A DNA stretch of 64,000 nucleotides from Aphelocoma coerulescens (taxonomy: Eukaryota; Chordata; Aves; Passeriformes; Corvidae): assembly GCF_041296385.1 (NCBI RefSeq), contig NC_091014.1, positions 21,179,578-21,243,577 on the forward strand, read 5' to 3'. The notes under the pieces were generated by a model. It had not been told where the DNA came from and ran no database searches. It saw nothing but the letters and a program-made list of their open reading frames with translations. Made by a program: the position numbers and the translations under genes. Positions 48,301 through 54,732 of the stretch are shown piece after piece. Within the stretch, counting starts at the first letter, position 1. Each line of letters starts with the position of its first letter.

Positions 48301-51300
48301 ACGTGTGACATCTTTTATGCAGTAGGCAGAAGCTGGAAGAAAAAAGAACAGCAAGGAGTTTCTTCACAGTACTACAACAACTTTGGAGAACAAATTACTT
48401 CAGTCAAGAGGAACTGTATCAGTGTTATTGATACATGATACTAAATTCTACAGAAAAGGTAACGTACAATGAATTCAGGAAGGTTATTGATGGTATCCCT
48501 CTTCTGCCGTTTCTTTGGCTGAGGCTGTACTTCTGGTGGCTCACAATATAAGTCCGTTTCAGTTAGAGTTTTTATGTTGCAAGGCTCATCACCCACAAAA
48601 GCCTGGGCCTCATCTATCGTCATGGCTTTGTTCAGGTTACTGCCCTAGACAGAAAATAAAAGGCTAAATTATCATCACAGAGCCTTGGGAGACAAGAAAT
48701 CCTGAGTTGCAACTTTCCGTTTGGATCACTTTTAGCAGCAGAAATGATTTGCACTGCAGCCTACAGAACAGCAGAGTGATTGGGAATTATGTGATTCCTC
48801 TCCCTTCCTTCGTGGTGTGTGATGAGACGTCCCTTCCAGCTCCTGGGAGGTCTATTGGGAGAGAGCATTTCCAAATGCAAATGCCAGGCTCAGCAGGAGG
48901 GGGCATCCTCGGCAAACCCGAAGTTGGGCTAAAAAGATAGGAACTCTCTTTCAGAAGGGGTGTGGGGAGGGAAAGGGGAGCTGTCATTGTTCATCATCTA
49001 GCAGAGGTAAAGGACTCTACCAAGAATTTGGGGTATGGCACCAAACATCTGTTAAGGCTTTGAGAAAGGAACTAAAAATTCCATACATTCTTCAAGGACA
49101 AAATGAGCAACCACCAACTTTCAACAAGTTTACCTTTGCATTAATAAGTTTGTTGACTTGTTTTTTGATGCCATCTGTGAAGTTTTCAAAGGTTGGGTCT
49201 GCGACATAGGCAAAAGAGTGGCTCTCATTTTTTACAACCAACTTATAATGATCCATTAGAATAATAGTGGTAATGTTATAGTTTTCAGGGTCTTCCAGTA
49301 TTGGTGGGGAAGAAAAAACCACCGTGGTTTCATTAAGTCTTGTAACAACCTTTCCATAAAACTGCAAGAAACAAGACAAGAAGAAGAACATGCTCATTTT
49401 AGAGTCTGACTCCTTTCTGTACATAACTGTTGATAACTTTAGACCATAGAAATAAAACCACTGAATTTATATCCTCTCCATACAGCAGAAATACCATAGT
49501 ATGAGGGATTTTTTAAAAAGAAAATGAAAGAAATTTGTTGATGGGAATAAATCATCGATTCACTATGTTGTAGCAGTCGCCTGCAGAAAAAGCTTGGGCT
49601 ATGGATCAGTTTCATTGCCTCCAATTTCTATGGCTCTTTACCTCTGGACTGATACCATCAAGTTCCTCTCAGATTAGGAAGTTAACATGTCACCCTTAAT
49701 CCTGATCATCTTCTGTATCTTTGAGTATCTTGGGTTGATTATTTTCTGTTTACACCATGTAATACCTCATTGAACCTCAATAAAATTATTGAGTGAAATT
49801 TTGGAATAAAATTCAACAGTTGTCACTCAACTACTCAAGGTAACTCAGTTCACCCATCCTCCATCCCCAATTCAACAAATGTTTTTCCCCTGACACTTTT
49901 AGTCATTCAGTAACATCAACCACAGGCAACAAAACTAATAGGAACCCTCAACATTTATTCTATCACCACCTCTGTTTCTCACTTCACGACGCAATGCAAC
50001 TCGATAGCTTCTCCCCAACATTCTGATATTGTCATGTAAGTGAAAGCAAACCAAAAGATTAGAAAAGCTTTTAGTCTTAATAGAGAATGTGTGCTATAGG
50101 TAATGCTGACTTAAACTAACAGGTTGAGTATACATAAGAGGAGATGTAAGAAATGTTGATAAGCACTGTCAAGAATGCTAAATAGACTTTCAGATTATCC
50201 TGGGAATCAAGATTACTTTTTGAAGTTTATGGCCTAAAAAATGTAGGCAGTTTTCCTCTTAAAAATCTTTAGGGATAGGGTTCTAATAGATCCAAATCCA
50301 GCTGGCTCTGGCATACTCTAAAAGTTGAATCATGCACATAATATAAAACATTCACATTACCAACTCACTATGGATCACAAGACAGTCTTACACTGAAGAG
50401 CCAGACTTAGAAAGAGTCTTACAATGTTCTTACTGTAAGATCACTTCTAAGTCTAAATCATGTCATTAAATTGTGGTCTTCACTAGAAGAGTGGGAAATT
50501 AAGACTATTGGTAATGTCAGTTCCTCTTAACAGGAGATGCAAGAAGAGGGTTCTTTTAATGTTATTTTTCACAACTTTTTGTGACCTGTTACAGGTGGAA
50601 TATGCATGAAGCAAGAAAGAAAAGAAGACTTGGTTCTTTGAGATGTGAGAAAATAAAAGGCATTGATTGTGCAAAGCTGAGTAGTCTGCATTGTCTAGAT
50701 TTAGATCCTGTTTCAGGCAAATCACTAATGCTTGCAGGGGAGAAGAAAGATAAAGGAAAACCAAACACATCCACATTCTGAAATACATATTTTATCCTTA
50801 TCCATATTGAATGAATTTAATTTTAAAGCAAAAGATGGCAAAGTACAAGTGAATGTAAGGCAAGATGGTAGGAAAGTCAAGATCTTCCACAGGAAAACCC
50901 TGAACAGACCCAGAAATCTGTTCAAACCTTGTTTCAGTCCAGGCCTAGTGAAGTCCAGTGGGAAAGTTTATATGCAGTTTTTGAACAGATTATATGCTGT
51001 GCATGCAGTGTTATGCCTTTGGGGGAAAAGAAAGAAAATTACCCTTTTTTGATTCATCCTCCCTGCTTCTGGACGCTCTGCATATACCACCAATGAGAAA
51101 GTCTGGATGAGCTCAAAACCGGTTCCAGTTACTGTAATATTTCTCCCTCCGCTGCAAGGCACAATTAAAAAAGAAGTCAAGTCATTGACAGACTACCACA
51201 GCTATACACTACTTCATCCTGCACTGCTATTGCTTCCACTGAAAAAATCCTATGTATAATGCCTATATGACAATTAGATATCCTACAAAAAGGACTTCTG

Positions 51301-53683
51301 TTAAAGCTATTGATGACGAAAGCATTTTAAAGCATCAATGTCAAGTTAAAACTTGTTTTAAAACAGCAAAATTTAAAAAAAGTACAAATTGCTTTGCCAG
51401 GATTTTTGGCTGTTCATTGATGCCAATCTTTGTGTGTTTTATTTCTCCAGTGTTATTAAAATCACTCTGCCTACAATACACACACGGAGACAAAGGTGAG
51501 ACTATATTTTCCACAGGCCTGTAGGAACTTGGATTCTCTATCCCCTGTTATTTGCAGCACGTTGTTTAAAAAATAATACATTCACATAAGAAGAAGAATG
51601 CATGCAAGTTGCTAATTGGAATTAAAGTCATTGAAGTGACATGGATTTAGAGGGATAGTAAACCTCAAAGCAGTCCATAAAAGTAGGCTTTAGTTTATAT
51701 AGAAGGAAAAAGAAGTAATTTAAATTCCATGAGGTAAATCACTATTGATCTACCAAATAAAAATTTCAGGCCCCAAAATCACCCAAACAAAAAATGAAAA
51801 GGAAACATTAAAAACAAATTCTATTTTAGGCAAGTGATTACTCAATACTCAAGGAGACAGGTACTAATATCTCCAAGAGAAGTCACAGCCAAATTTATTT
51901 TTAATGTTCTGTTTGTCATGATGTTACACTTTTTAACTGATCTCCCTCTGCCAACTGTACCCCACTAAGCAGAAAGACCAGAATACTGAGGAACAGCAGA
52001 CAATAACATGAATCAGGGTCATGTTTGTCCCTGTATTGGTCACAGAATGGTTTTCAAAACCCGAGGTATGCTACAAGGGCTTTTATACAATGATTTGCCA
52101 TATTGCTACAAATATAAGAGTGACATACATTTATTTGATTTCCCAATTAGTACCAGGTGAGCTTTTTTCCAGAAGGAACACCTACCAGATGCGGTGTTAG
52201 TGAATACCACCATAAAACAGAGCACACCTTCTAAAAGCATTATTGAACACGGGTCTAGATTTCCTAAAAAGGTACACTTTTTCCTCATCAGACAAAGAAA
52301 GAGATGACAAGCCATAATTTTTCCCCTATTTCCAGCATAATTATTAAAAGATGAATAGAAAAACTGTTAGAAAGGTCTCCATTAGAAACTTTTAATATTG
52401 TTTATCCTAGGAGCATAAAGATTTGTAAGTAATGCAAAGATCATGTTGTCTGACATCATGCTGAAATGCTTCAAATCTCTTTCTTTGACACATCTCCATT
52501 TAAAAGATGCCTTTTCTGCTTTCAGGACTGACCTTTGAAATGGGATGACAATTTGGAAGTAAACAGAATACTTTCAAATGTCAATTGCAGTTAAGACCAC
52601 AAACCCTACGTACCTAAATGTCTGCACTGATACAGTACGGGACTATTCCAAACCATTCTATATTTAATAATTTTATGACATATTACACATATTTTAAGCT
52701 AGTTGTAAAAAAAGTTATGACAAACATTTCATTACCTGCTGAAGCTATTTACAGGCAGGAATTTGGTGACAGTAGGATTCTCACTGTATGTAAATAGCTG
52801 TGGTACAGGAATTGTTGTGCCCCCATAGTTCATTGTGACTGTAACAGGTTCAACCTTGTTATTACGTCCTGTAATACAAACGATCTCGTCTCCAAATTCA
52901 GTCCTAGATTGGAGAAGAAAAAGAAGAGGAAACATCTTCTGTTACTAACATTATGGAGTTTTGTATTCTTCTACTGTAAACTCCAGAACAACAAAACCGC
53001 GGCTCTATTTTTGCTGGGTACCAAGTAGTTATAAGAGGAGAAAACACTTCCTTCAGATCACTTACACTTTTTAAAAAAAGAGATATAGGATATAACAGTA
53101 AACAGTGTCCAAACACAGGAACAATGAAATGTTAGCACACTTAGTGTCCTTCCTTTTTTTGAGAAAAGAGAAGGGCAGCAACTAATAAAAGGGAAAAGAA
53201 GGGAGAAGAACAAGCCATGGGAGACTAGAAGACTAATATTTTATACAGAACCACTGAAGAGATGCTGAATGAAAGCATGGGTGGGTTTGAAGCAGCCAGT
53301 ATAGCAGAGAAAGCCAAAAGTGGAGAAATTTTTGGACATCTAAATTCTCCCACTTAAGGTGTTTTTACCGCTGTTCTTCTGCTGAAGCCTCTGAGTGAGT
53401 TTGTCTGAATGTTACATGCAGAACTCCATTGCATGGGAGGAGTCACAAAGAGATAGACAATGGATTTGTTTCATTTATAAAGGGCAGAAAAGGTTGGTGC
53501 TTTTTTAGAACACAGCTCTGTATTGTTAGTTACTCAGACTACGTACACATTGCAAGGCTGGCTACCGACTGAAACTTGAACATCCTTCTTGGAACCAGTG
53601 GCCAGATTTACACCAGAGATGGTAAGTTTGGTTCCACCCGCTTGTGGACCACTTTCAGGTCTTATTTGAGAAGGATGAGGTTC
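21288..53683 (-). CDS. PLXNB2: Plexin-B2, C-terminal half: 21 exons, 937 residues plus stop (5' part outside window)
   Basis: Plexin-B2 is a single-pass semaphorin receptor (SEMA4 class ligands) whose cytoplasmic split GAP acts on Rap/Ras-type GTPases and whose C-terminus recruits PDZ-RhoGEF/LARG. The exons in transcription order are 53683-53547, 52903-52736, 51151-51043, 49361-49134, 48644-48468, 48007-47868, 46837-46737, 44538-44309, 43291-43110, 42366-42300, 42185-42039, 38757-38601, 37575-37475, 36418-36334, 30220-30066, 28503-28343, 27751-27604, 27111-27047, 26337-26262, 24277-24203 and 21392-21288. They sum to 2814 nt in one open frame with every phase matching. Window residue numbers used here count from the first residue of the first exon. 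I chose B2 over B1, B3, A, C and D plexins from the juxtamembrane ([19 protein letters not shown]), the [20 protein letters not shown] stretch and the C-terminus, which fit remembered mammalian PLXNB2 closely. This is about half of the roughly 1840-residue family protein. The family and frame are directly visible; the B2 assignment rests on recall. Confidence 0.94.
21393..24202 (-). other. PLXNB2: PLXNB2 intron between window exons 20 and 21
   Basis: A 2810-nt AT-rich intron. Bases 21780-22020 are richer in GC and carry aggaataaagccagcagctc and a TATAAG box, a faint LTR-like layout. Nothing else is recognisable. Confidence 0.7.
24203..24277 (-). CDS. PLXNB2: PLXNB2 window exon 20: penultimate coding exon
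   Basis: It encodes residues 879-903 in whole codons. [20 protein letters not shown], then KYYDE, form a C-terminal helix. The acceptor is cttgtgttaacag and the donor is gtaagctatg. At 75 nt and phase 0 it could be skipped in frame. Confidence 0.95.
24278..26261 (-). other. PLXNB2: PLXNB2 intron between window exons 19 and 20
   Basis: A 1984-nt AT-rich intron. Its only notable feature is a homopolymer of 12 G at 24798-24809. No exon or repeat family was recognised. Confidence 0.7.
24798..24809 (+). repeat. Poly-G homopolymer (12 bases)
   Basis: Uninterrupted G run in an intron, followed by TGGTGAG. Long G runs are unusual in this AT-rich region, are length-unstable and often cause sequencing errors. 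Confidence 0.95.
26262..26337 (-). CDS. PLXNB2: PLXNB2 window exon 19: [16 protein letters not shown] segment
   Basis: It encodes the last base of D853 and residues 854-878. [20 protein letters not shown] plus AEISR match the C-terminal GAP helices of B-type plexins. The acceptor is taatctcttgcag and the donor is gtaagaatat. Confidence 0.96.
27047..27111 (-). CDS. PLXNB2: PLXNB2 window exon 18: [13 protein letters not shown] helix
   Basis: It encodes residues 832-852 plus two bases of D853. [20 protein letters not shown] is the highly conserved plexin motif after the catalytic region. At 65 nt it is the smallest exon here. The acceptor is aaatttttcag and the donor is gtaagtatca. Confidence 0.96.
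27604..27751 (-). CDS. PLXNB2: PLXNB2 window exon 17: GAP segment 2 with catalytic LPLRFW arginine
   Basis: It encodes the last base of S782 and residues 783-831. [20 protein letters not shown] contains R786, equivalent to the third catalytic arginine in plexin GAPs. [20 protein letters not shown] and EHKLSR follow and are strongly conserved. The acceptor is ttgctttgcag and the donor is gtaagtgatt. The exon is open in frame with both flanks, so an ORF scan finds it directly. Confidence 0.97.
28343..28503 (-). CDS. PLXNB2: PLXNB2 window exon 16: GAP segment 2, FDFLDEQA motif
   Basis: It encodes residues 729-781 plus two bases of S782. [11 protein letters not shown] and [15 protein letters not shown] are conserved GAP helices; DTIHIWKTN leads to the catalytic LPLRFW in the next exon. 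The acceptor is gcttttag and the donor is gtatgctatg. Confidence 0.96.
29096..29210 (+). repeat. 115-bp direct repeat, copy 1
   Basis: From TGTTGAAGCCACGTAGAG to CCAAACAGGGCAG it aligns without gaps to 30991-31105. I count 7 differences in 115 bases (about 94% identity). Homology stops abruptly on both sides. It lies in the intron after window exon 15. Confidence 0.9.
29671..29687. repeat. Poly-T run (17 bases)
   Basis: Uninterrupted T17 in an intron. It may be the poly(A) end of an old retroposed sequence read in antisense, but I recognise no adjoining element. Confidence 0.9.
30066..30220 (-). CDS. PLXNB2: PLXNB2 window exon 15: linker and start of the second GAP segment
   Basis: It encodes the last two bases of R677 and residues 678-728. 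[20 protein letters not shown] is the linker, [17 protein letters not shown] is basic, and [14 protein letters not shown] starts GAP segment 2. The K-R-G-S sequence is a plausible basophilic kinase site (inference). The acceptor is gtttctag and the donor is gtagggctca. The 115-bp repeat lies on both sides of this exon. Confidence 0.96.
30482..30503. repeat. Perfect inverted repeat at the LTR tip
   Basis: TGTCCTGGCT and AGCCAGGACA are exact reverse complements separated by CA, giving a 10-bp-stem hairpin. Confidence 0.9.
30482..30990 (+). mobile_element. Solo LTR of an avian endogenous retrovirus
   Basis: It starts TGTCCTGGCTCAAGCCAGGA, matching the TGTCCTGG...GGACA start of common bird ERV LTRs. 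It also shows GGTGAGCAATTTTTATT, a T-rich block with TTATCTCATTG, TACCTCAACC, CCATCCCACTGCAGGGA and GTGAGCAAGCAGTGCATGG in the expected order. It ends near CCTAAACCAC. No internal viral genes or second LTR are visible, so it is probably a solo LTR from recombination. It lies antisense to PLXNB2. Obvious target-site duplications were not found. Confidence 0.75.
30991..31105 (+). repeat. 115-bp direct repeat, copy 2
   Basis: From TGTTGAGGCCACGTAGAG to CCAAACAGGGCAG, same orientation and same length as copy 1. It abuts the inferred right edge of the LTR. Confidence 0.9.
36334..36418 (-). CDS. PLXNB2: PLXNB2 window exon 14: end of the Rho-binding domain and acidic linker
   Basis: It encodes residues 649-676 and one base of R677. 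[20 protein letters not shown] finishes the domain and NQQDVPGE begins the linker to the second GAP segment. The acceptor is tattttcaaag and the donor is gtaagtatct. It is followed by the largest intron in the segment (6113 nt), which holds the LTR and one copy of the 115-bp repeat. Confidence 0.95.
37212..37400 (-). mobile_element. CR1 LINE, 3' end fragment in an intron
   Basis: It opens with atcatagaatcatagaatg, the antisense CR1 octamer tail, then ggttggaagggacc, cccctgccatgggcaggg and gcctggccttgaacactg. The element lies in the same orientation as PLXNB2, in the intron just after window exon 13. It is a 5'-truncated, non-coding fragment with an approximate right edge. Confidence 0.93.
37475..37575 (-). 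CDS. PLXNB2: PLXNB2 window exon 13: Rho-GTPase-binding domain, second half
   Basis: It encodes the last two bases of E615 and residues 616-648, starting [31 protein letters not shown] is the conserved W-(K/R)-R-(L/I/V)-NTL motif of the GTPase-contacting side. The acceptor is accccttag and the donor is gtaaggcatt. A CR1 fragment ends under 100 nt beyond its donor. Confidence 0.95.
38601..38757 (-). CDS. PLXNB2: PLXNB2 window exon 12: Rho-GTPase-binding domain, first half
   Basis: It encodes residues 563-614 plus one base of E615. [20 protein letters not shown], then [17 protein letters not shown], form the first strands and helix of the ubiquitin-like Rho-binding domain, which binds Rac/Rnd GTPases in plexins. 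The sequence then reads [15 protein letters not shown]. The acceptor is ctcttcacag and the donor is gtaggtagtt. A 3.3-kb intron precedes it. Confidence 0.96.
38758..42038 (-). other. PLXNB2: PLXNB2 intron between window exons 11 and 12
   Basis: 3281 nt, AT-rich. It contains small CA/TA-rich microsatellites at 39391-39420 and 40345-40380 and a poly-T near 40908. No exon or mobile element was recognised. Confidence 0.7.
39391..39420. repeat. CA/TA microsatellite
   Basis: Short (CA)n run grading into (TA)n and TACATA steps. Confidence 0.8.
42039..42185 (-). CDS. PLXNB2: PLXNB2 window exon 11: end of first GAP segment, lead into the Rho-binding domain
   Basis: It encodes residues 514-562 in whole codons. 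[20 protein letters not shown] is a near-invariant plexin motif, and [20 protein letters not shown] leads into the Rho-GTPase-binding domain. The acceptor is tttacatag and the donor is gtaagcaaag. Both ends are phase 0, so this exon could be skipped without a frameshift. Confidence 0.96.
42300..42366 (-). CDS. PLXNB2: PLXNB2 window exon 10: short GAP helix exon
   Basis: It encodes the last base of R491 and residues 492-513. [20 protein letters not shown] is the conserved plexin helix that follows the arginine pair. At 67 nt it is the second smallest exon here; skipping it would shift the frame. The intron after it is only 114 nt, the shortest in the gene segment. The acceptor is ttttttttcag and the donor is gtaagagttg. 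Confidence 0.95.
43110..43291 (-). CDS. PLXNB2: PLXNB2 window exon 9: GAP segment carrying the LRR arginine pair
   Basis: It encodes residues 431-490 plus two bases of R491. [20 protein letters not shown] and the later [10 protein letters not shown] are conserved throughout plexins. R490 and R491 correspond to the arginine pair that plexin studies mutate to abolish GAP activity. The donor (gtttgaatga after AAG) is weak, with a T at intron position 3, although the phase into the next exon is correct. The acceptor is ttctgtttcag. Confidence 0.96.
43739..43754. repeat. Poly-A run with GA tail
   Basis: Sixteen A followed by GAGAGAGA, in the intron between window exons 8 and 9. It could be the end of an old retroposon, but nothing recognisable adjoins it. 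Confidence 0.85.
44309..44538 (-). CDS. PLXNB2: PLXNB2 window exon 8: start of the first GAP segment
   Basis: It encodes two bases of D354 and residues 355-430. It includes [30 protein letters not shown] and [18 protein letters not shown]. The GIP.LDY..Y motif and SNLLNSK are hallmarks of the plexin cytoplasmic GAP N-segment. The insert [19 protein letters not shown] is B2-like. The acceptor is catgttgcag and the donor is gtgagtactg. Confidence 0.97.
44539..46736 (-). other. PLXNB2: PLXNB2 intron between window exons 7 and 8
   Basis: 2198 nt. A frame of 118 codons on the minus strand (45549-45905) has no family resemblance or splice support and is taken as chance. Confidence 0.7.
46737..46837 (-). 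CDS. PLXNB2: PLXNB2 window exon 7: juxtamembrane coiled-coil
   Basis: It encodes the last base of R320, residues 321-353, and one base of D354. [19 protein letters not shown] is a charged heptad-rich helix; the juxtamembrane helix of plexins forms a coiled-coil dimer that helps activate the GAP. The acceptor (gttccataaag) has a poor pyrimidine tract. The donor is gtatgaaaga. Near-identity to mammalian PLXNB2 here is one of the strongest paralogue markers. Confidence 0.96.
47645..47760 (+). mobile_element. Possible LTR relic with TATA box and poly(A) signal
   Basis: TATATAAAGGAG (from 47652) is followed about 50 nt later by GGCGTTCGTGAGAGGAATAAATTGG. A TATA box, a short R-like interval, CpG and AATAAA in this spacing recall an LTR core promoter. 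There is no confident start or end and no family match, so it may be chance. Confidence 0.3.
47868..48007 (-). CDS. PLXNB2: PLXNB2 window exon 6: membrane-proximal stalk and transmembrane helix
   Basis: It encodes residues 274-319 plus two bases of R320. [14 protein letters not shown] is the extracellular stalk, and roughly residues 297-318 form one hydrophobic helix ([20 protein letters not shown]) ending at Y319 and basic residues, the stop-transfer side. This is the only membrane segment in the fragment and fixes the topology: earlier exons extracellular, later exons cytoplasmic. The donor is gtaagttctt. Confidence 0.96.
48468..48644 (-). CDS. PLXNB2: PLXNB2 window exon 5: last IPT fold with convertase-type site
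   Basis: It encodes residues 215-273, phase 0 at both ends, beginning [20 protein letters not shown] and including the core [12 protein letters not shown]. Residues 258-264 read KKRQKRD. RQKR (R260-R263, bases 48498-48509) fits the R-X-K/R-R consensus of furin-type proprotein convertases. B-type plexins are known to be cleaved by such enzymes near the membrane. The acceptor is ttttctgtctag and the donor is the slightly unusual gtacgttacc. Confidence 0.96.
49134..49361 (-). CDS. PLXNB2: PLXNB2 window exon 4: IPT fold with four glycosylation sequons
   Basis: It encodes residues 139-214 in full codons. It starts [16 protein letters not shown] and carries the plexin-typical run [19 protein letters not shown]. 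Sequons are at N148 (NET), N167 (NIT), N183 (NES) and N198 (NFT), which suggests a heavily glycosylated membrane-proximal ectodomain. The acceptor is tgtttcttgcag and the donor is gtaaacttgt, both phase 0. Confidence 0.96.
49362..52735 (-). other. PLXNB2: PLXNB2 introns flanking window exon 3
   Basis: Two introns (49362-51042, 1681 nt; 51152-52735, 1584 nt) of AT-rich sequence. Short open frames overlap on both strands near 50.5-51.0 kb. No repeat or RNA gene was recognised. Confidence 0.65.
51043..51151 (-). CDS. PLXNB2: PLXNB2 window exon 3: IPT fold, [12 protein letters not shown] segment
   Basis: It encodes the last base of S102 and residues 103-138. [12 protein letters not shown] is the classic IPT first-strand signature and contains an N-glycosylation sequon (N106-I-T). 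The end of the exon ([11 protein letters not shown]) appears shorter than the matching variable loop remembered in mammalian PLXNB2. The acceptor is gtgccttgcag and the donor is gtaattttc. Confidence 0.94.
52736..52903 (-). CDS. PLXNB2: PLXNB2 window exon 2: rest of the IPT fold and start of the next
   Basis: It encodes the last base of V46, residues 47-101, and two bases of S102. [12 protein letters not shown] supplies the second core cysteine of the IPT begun in the previous exon, and [13 protein letters not shown] opens the following IPT. The acceptor is tccaatctag and the donor is gtaatgaaat. The 643-nt intron before it holds nothing recognisable. Confidence 0.95.
53547..53683 (-). CDS. 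PLXNB2: PLXNB2 window exon 1: start of an IPT/TIG fold
   Basis: It encodes residues 1-45 plus two bases of V46, beginning [20 protein letters not shown]. The proline start, a GP..GGT turn and a later SQPCNV cysteine are typical of the first half of a plexin IPT (Ig-like, plexin, transcription factor) domain. The acceptor is ttctcttttcag in phase 0 and the donor is gtacgtag. This is the most upstream plexin exon I can recognise; PSI and Sema exons would come before it. Confidence 0.9.
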
Positions 53684-54672
53684 CTGAAAAGAGAAGATGG
53701 TCAAACTAAGCGAGAAAATTAAAATAAAATTTATACCAGTATTATTTGGTTCAACAGGTAATAGAAGCTTAATATTAGTACCTGAAAAAGAATAAAATTA
53801 AAGCAATAACAGACAAATCTTCCAAAATAAAAGAAAATCTTTTACTGTTCATGCTGAAAGAAGTAACAGATAATGTGAATGACTTTTCTTTACTGTATTT
53901 TATGAGGCTTTATACAAGTTTCAATTCCCTATCACGAAATGTAGAGTTAGCTGCCATTTAGTTTGTGAGAGCTTCCTGTTGGATTTCCTGGTTTCATACT
54001 TATTTTAAGATTTCTCTCTTCTTTATGCCTCAGTCTACCTTCATCTTTCCTTACCCTTTCCTACATTCTGTGTCAGCTACAGGAGACAAAGAACAAGGTT
54101 TTCAAAACTCACACTAAACAGAAAGAATATAAAGATTCCCTTTATCTCATAAGGCTCTCAGTAACTGTGGTAAAACTCTCATCTTATACTTGAGCAATAA
54201 ACTTTCAAAGAAAGAAAATCTGAAAACGCTCAAATTGTCTTAATGTACCTAGAACCTTGGAGAGGGTTCCTTAAAACCAATTAAATCAAGCAGACGTGGT
54301 TCAAATTGTTATAAAATTTGTTTGATATTTAAGTTCAAGAAGTTCCCTCCTTTTGTTCTCAATTCAGTCTTTGTTTCAATGATTGTATTCTGGGAGCTCC
54401 AACAAATATTGTAAATTAACAGTGAGGGCTTTTCATGAACAGCATGATTTAATTACTTCGTCGCTAAGTAGTTTCTGCTTCCAGTTGAGAAAAGCATCCT
54501 TATTCAGGACCACACTGAAGCTGCTGAATCACGAGCACGGCTGAAGCCAAGCAAGCCGCGTGACATGGGCTGCCAGCCGGCTCCGAGTGACACTGCCCAC
54601 TGACCCTGCTCCTCACCACGCCTGCAGATGTGCCACAGCCCTTGCACCCACAGGGCCACAGCTGCTGTGCCT

Positions 54673-54732
54673 GCAGGCAGCACTGTGTCCTGGGCAGGCA
54701 GCACCATGTCCTGGGCAGGCAGCCGGCATGGG
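54673..54732. repeat. 21-bp minisatellite, about 2.8 copies
   Basis: The unit GCAGGCAGCACTGTGTCCTGG (54673-54693) recurs at 54694-54714 with two changes and again in part at 54715. It sits inside the GC-rich patch 54505-54790. Confidence 0.85.

Noticed and set aside
21288..53683. Assignment as PLXNB1, PLXNB3, PLXND1 or PLXNC1
   Set aside because: Those were considered. The Rho-binding domain, the [15 protein letters not shown] insert, the KKRQKRD site and the [16 protein letters not shown] helix fit B2 best, and the VTDL end excludes A, C and D plexins.
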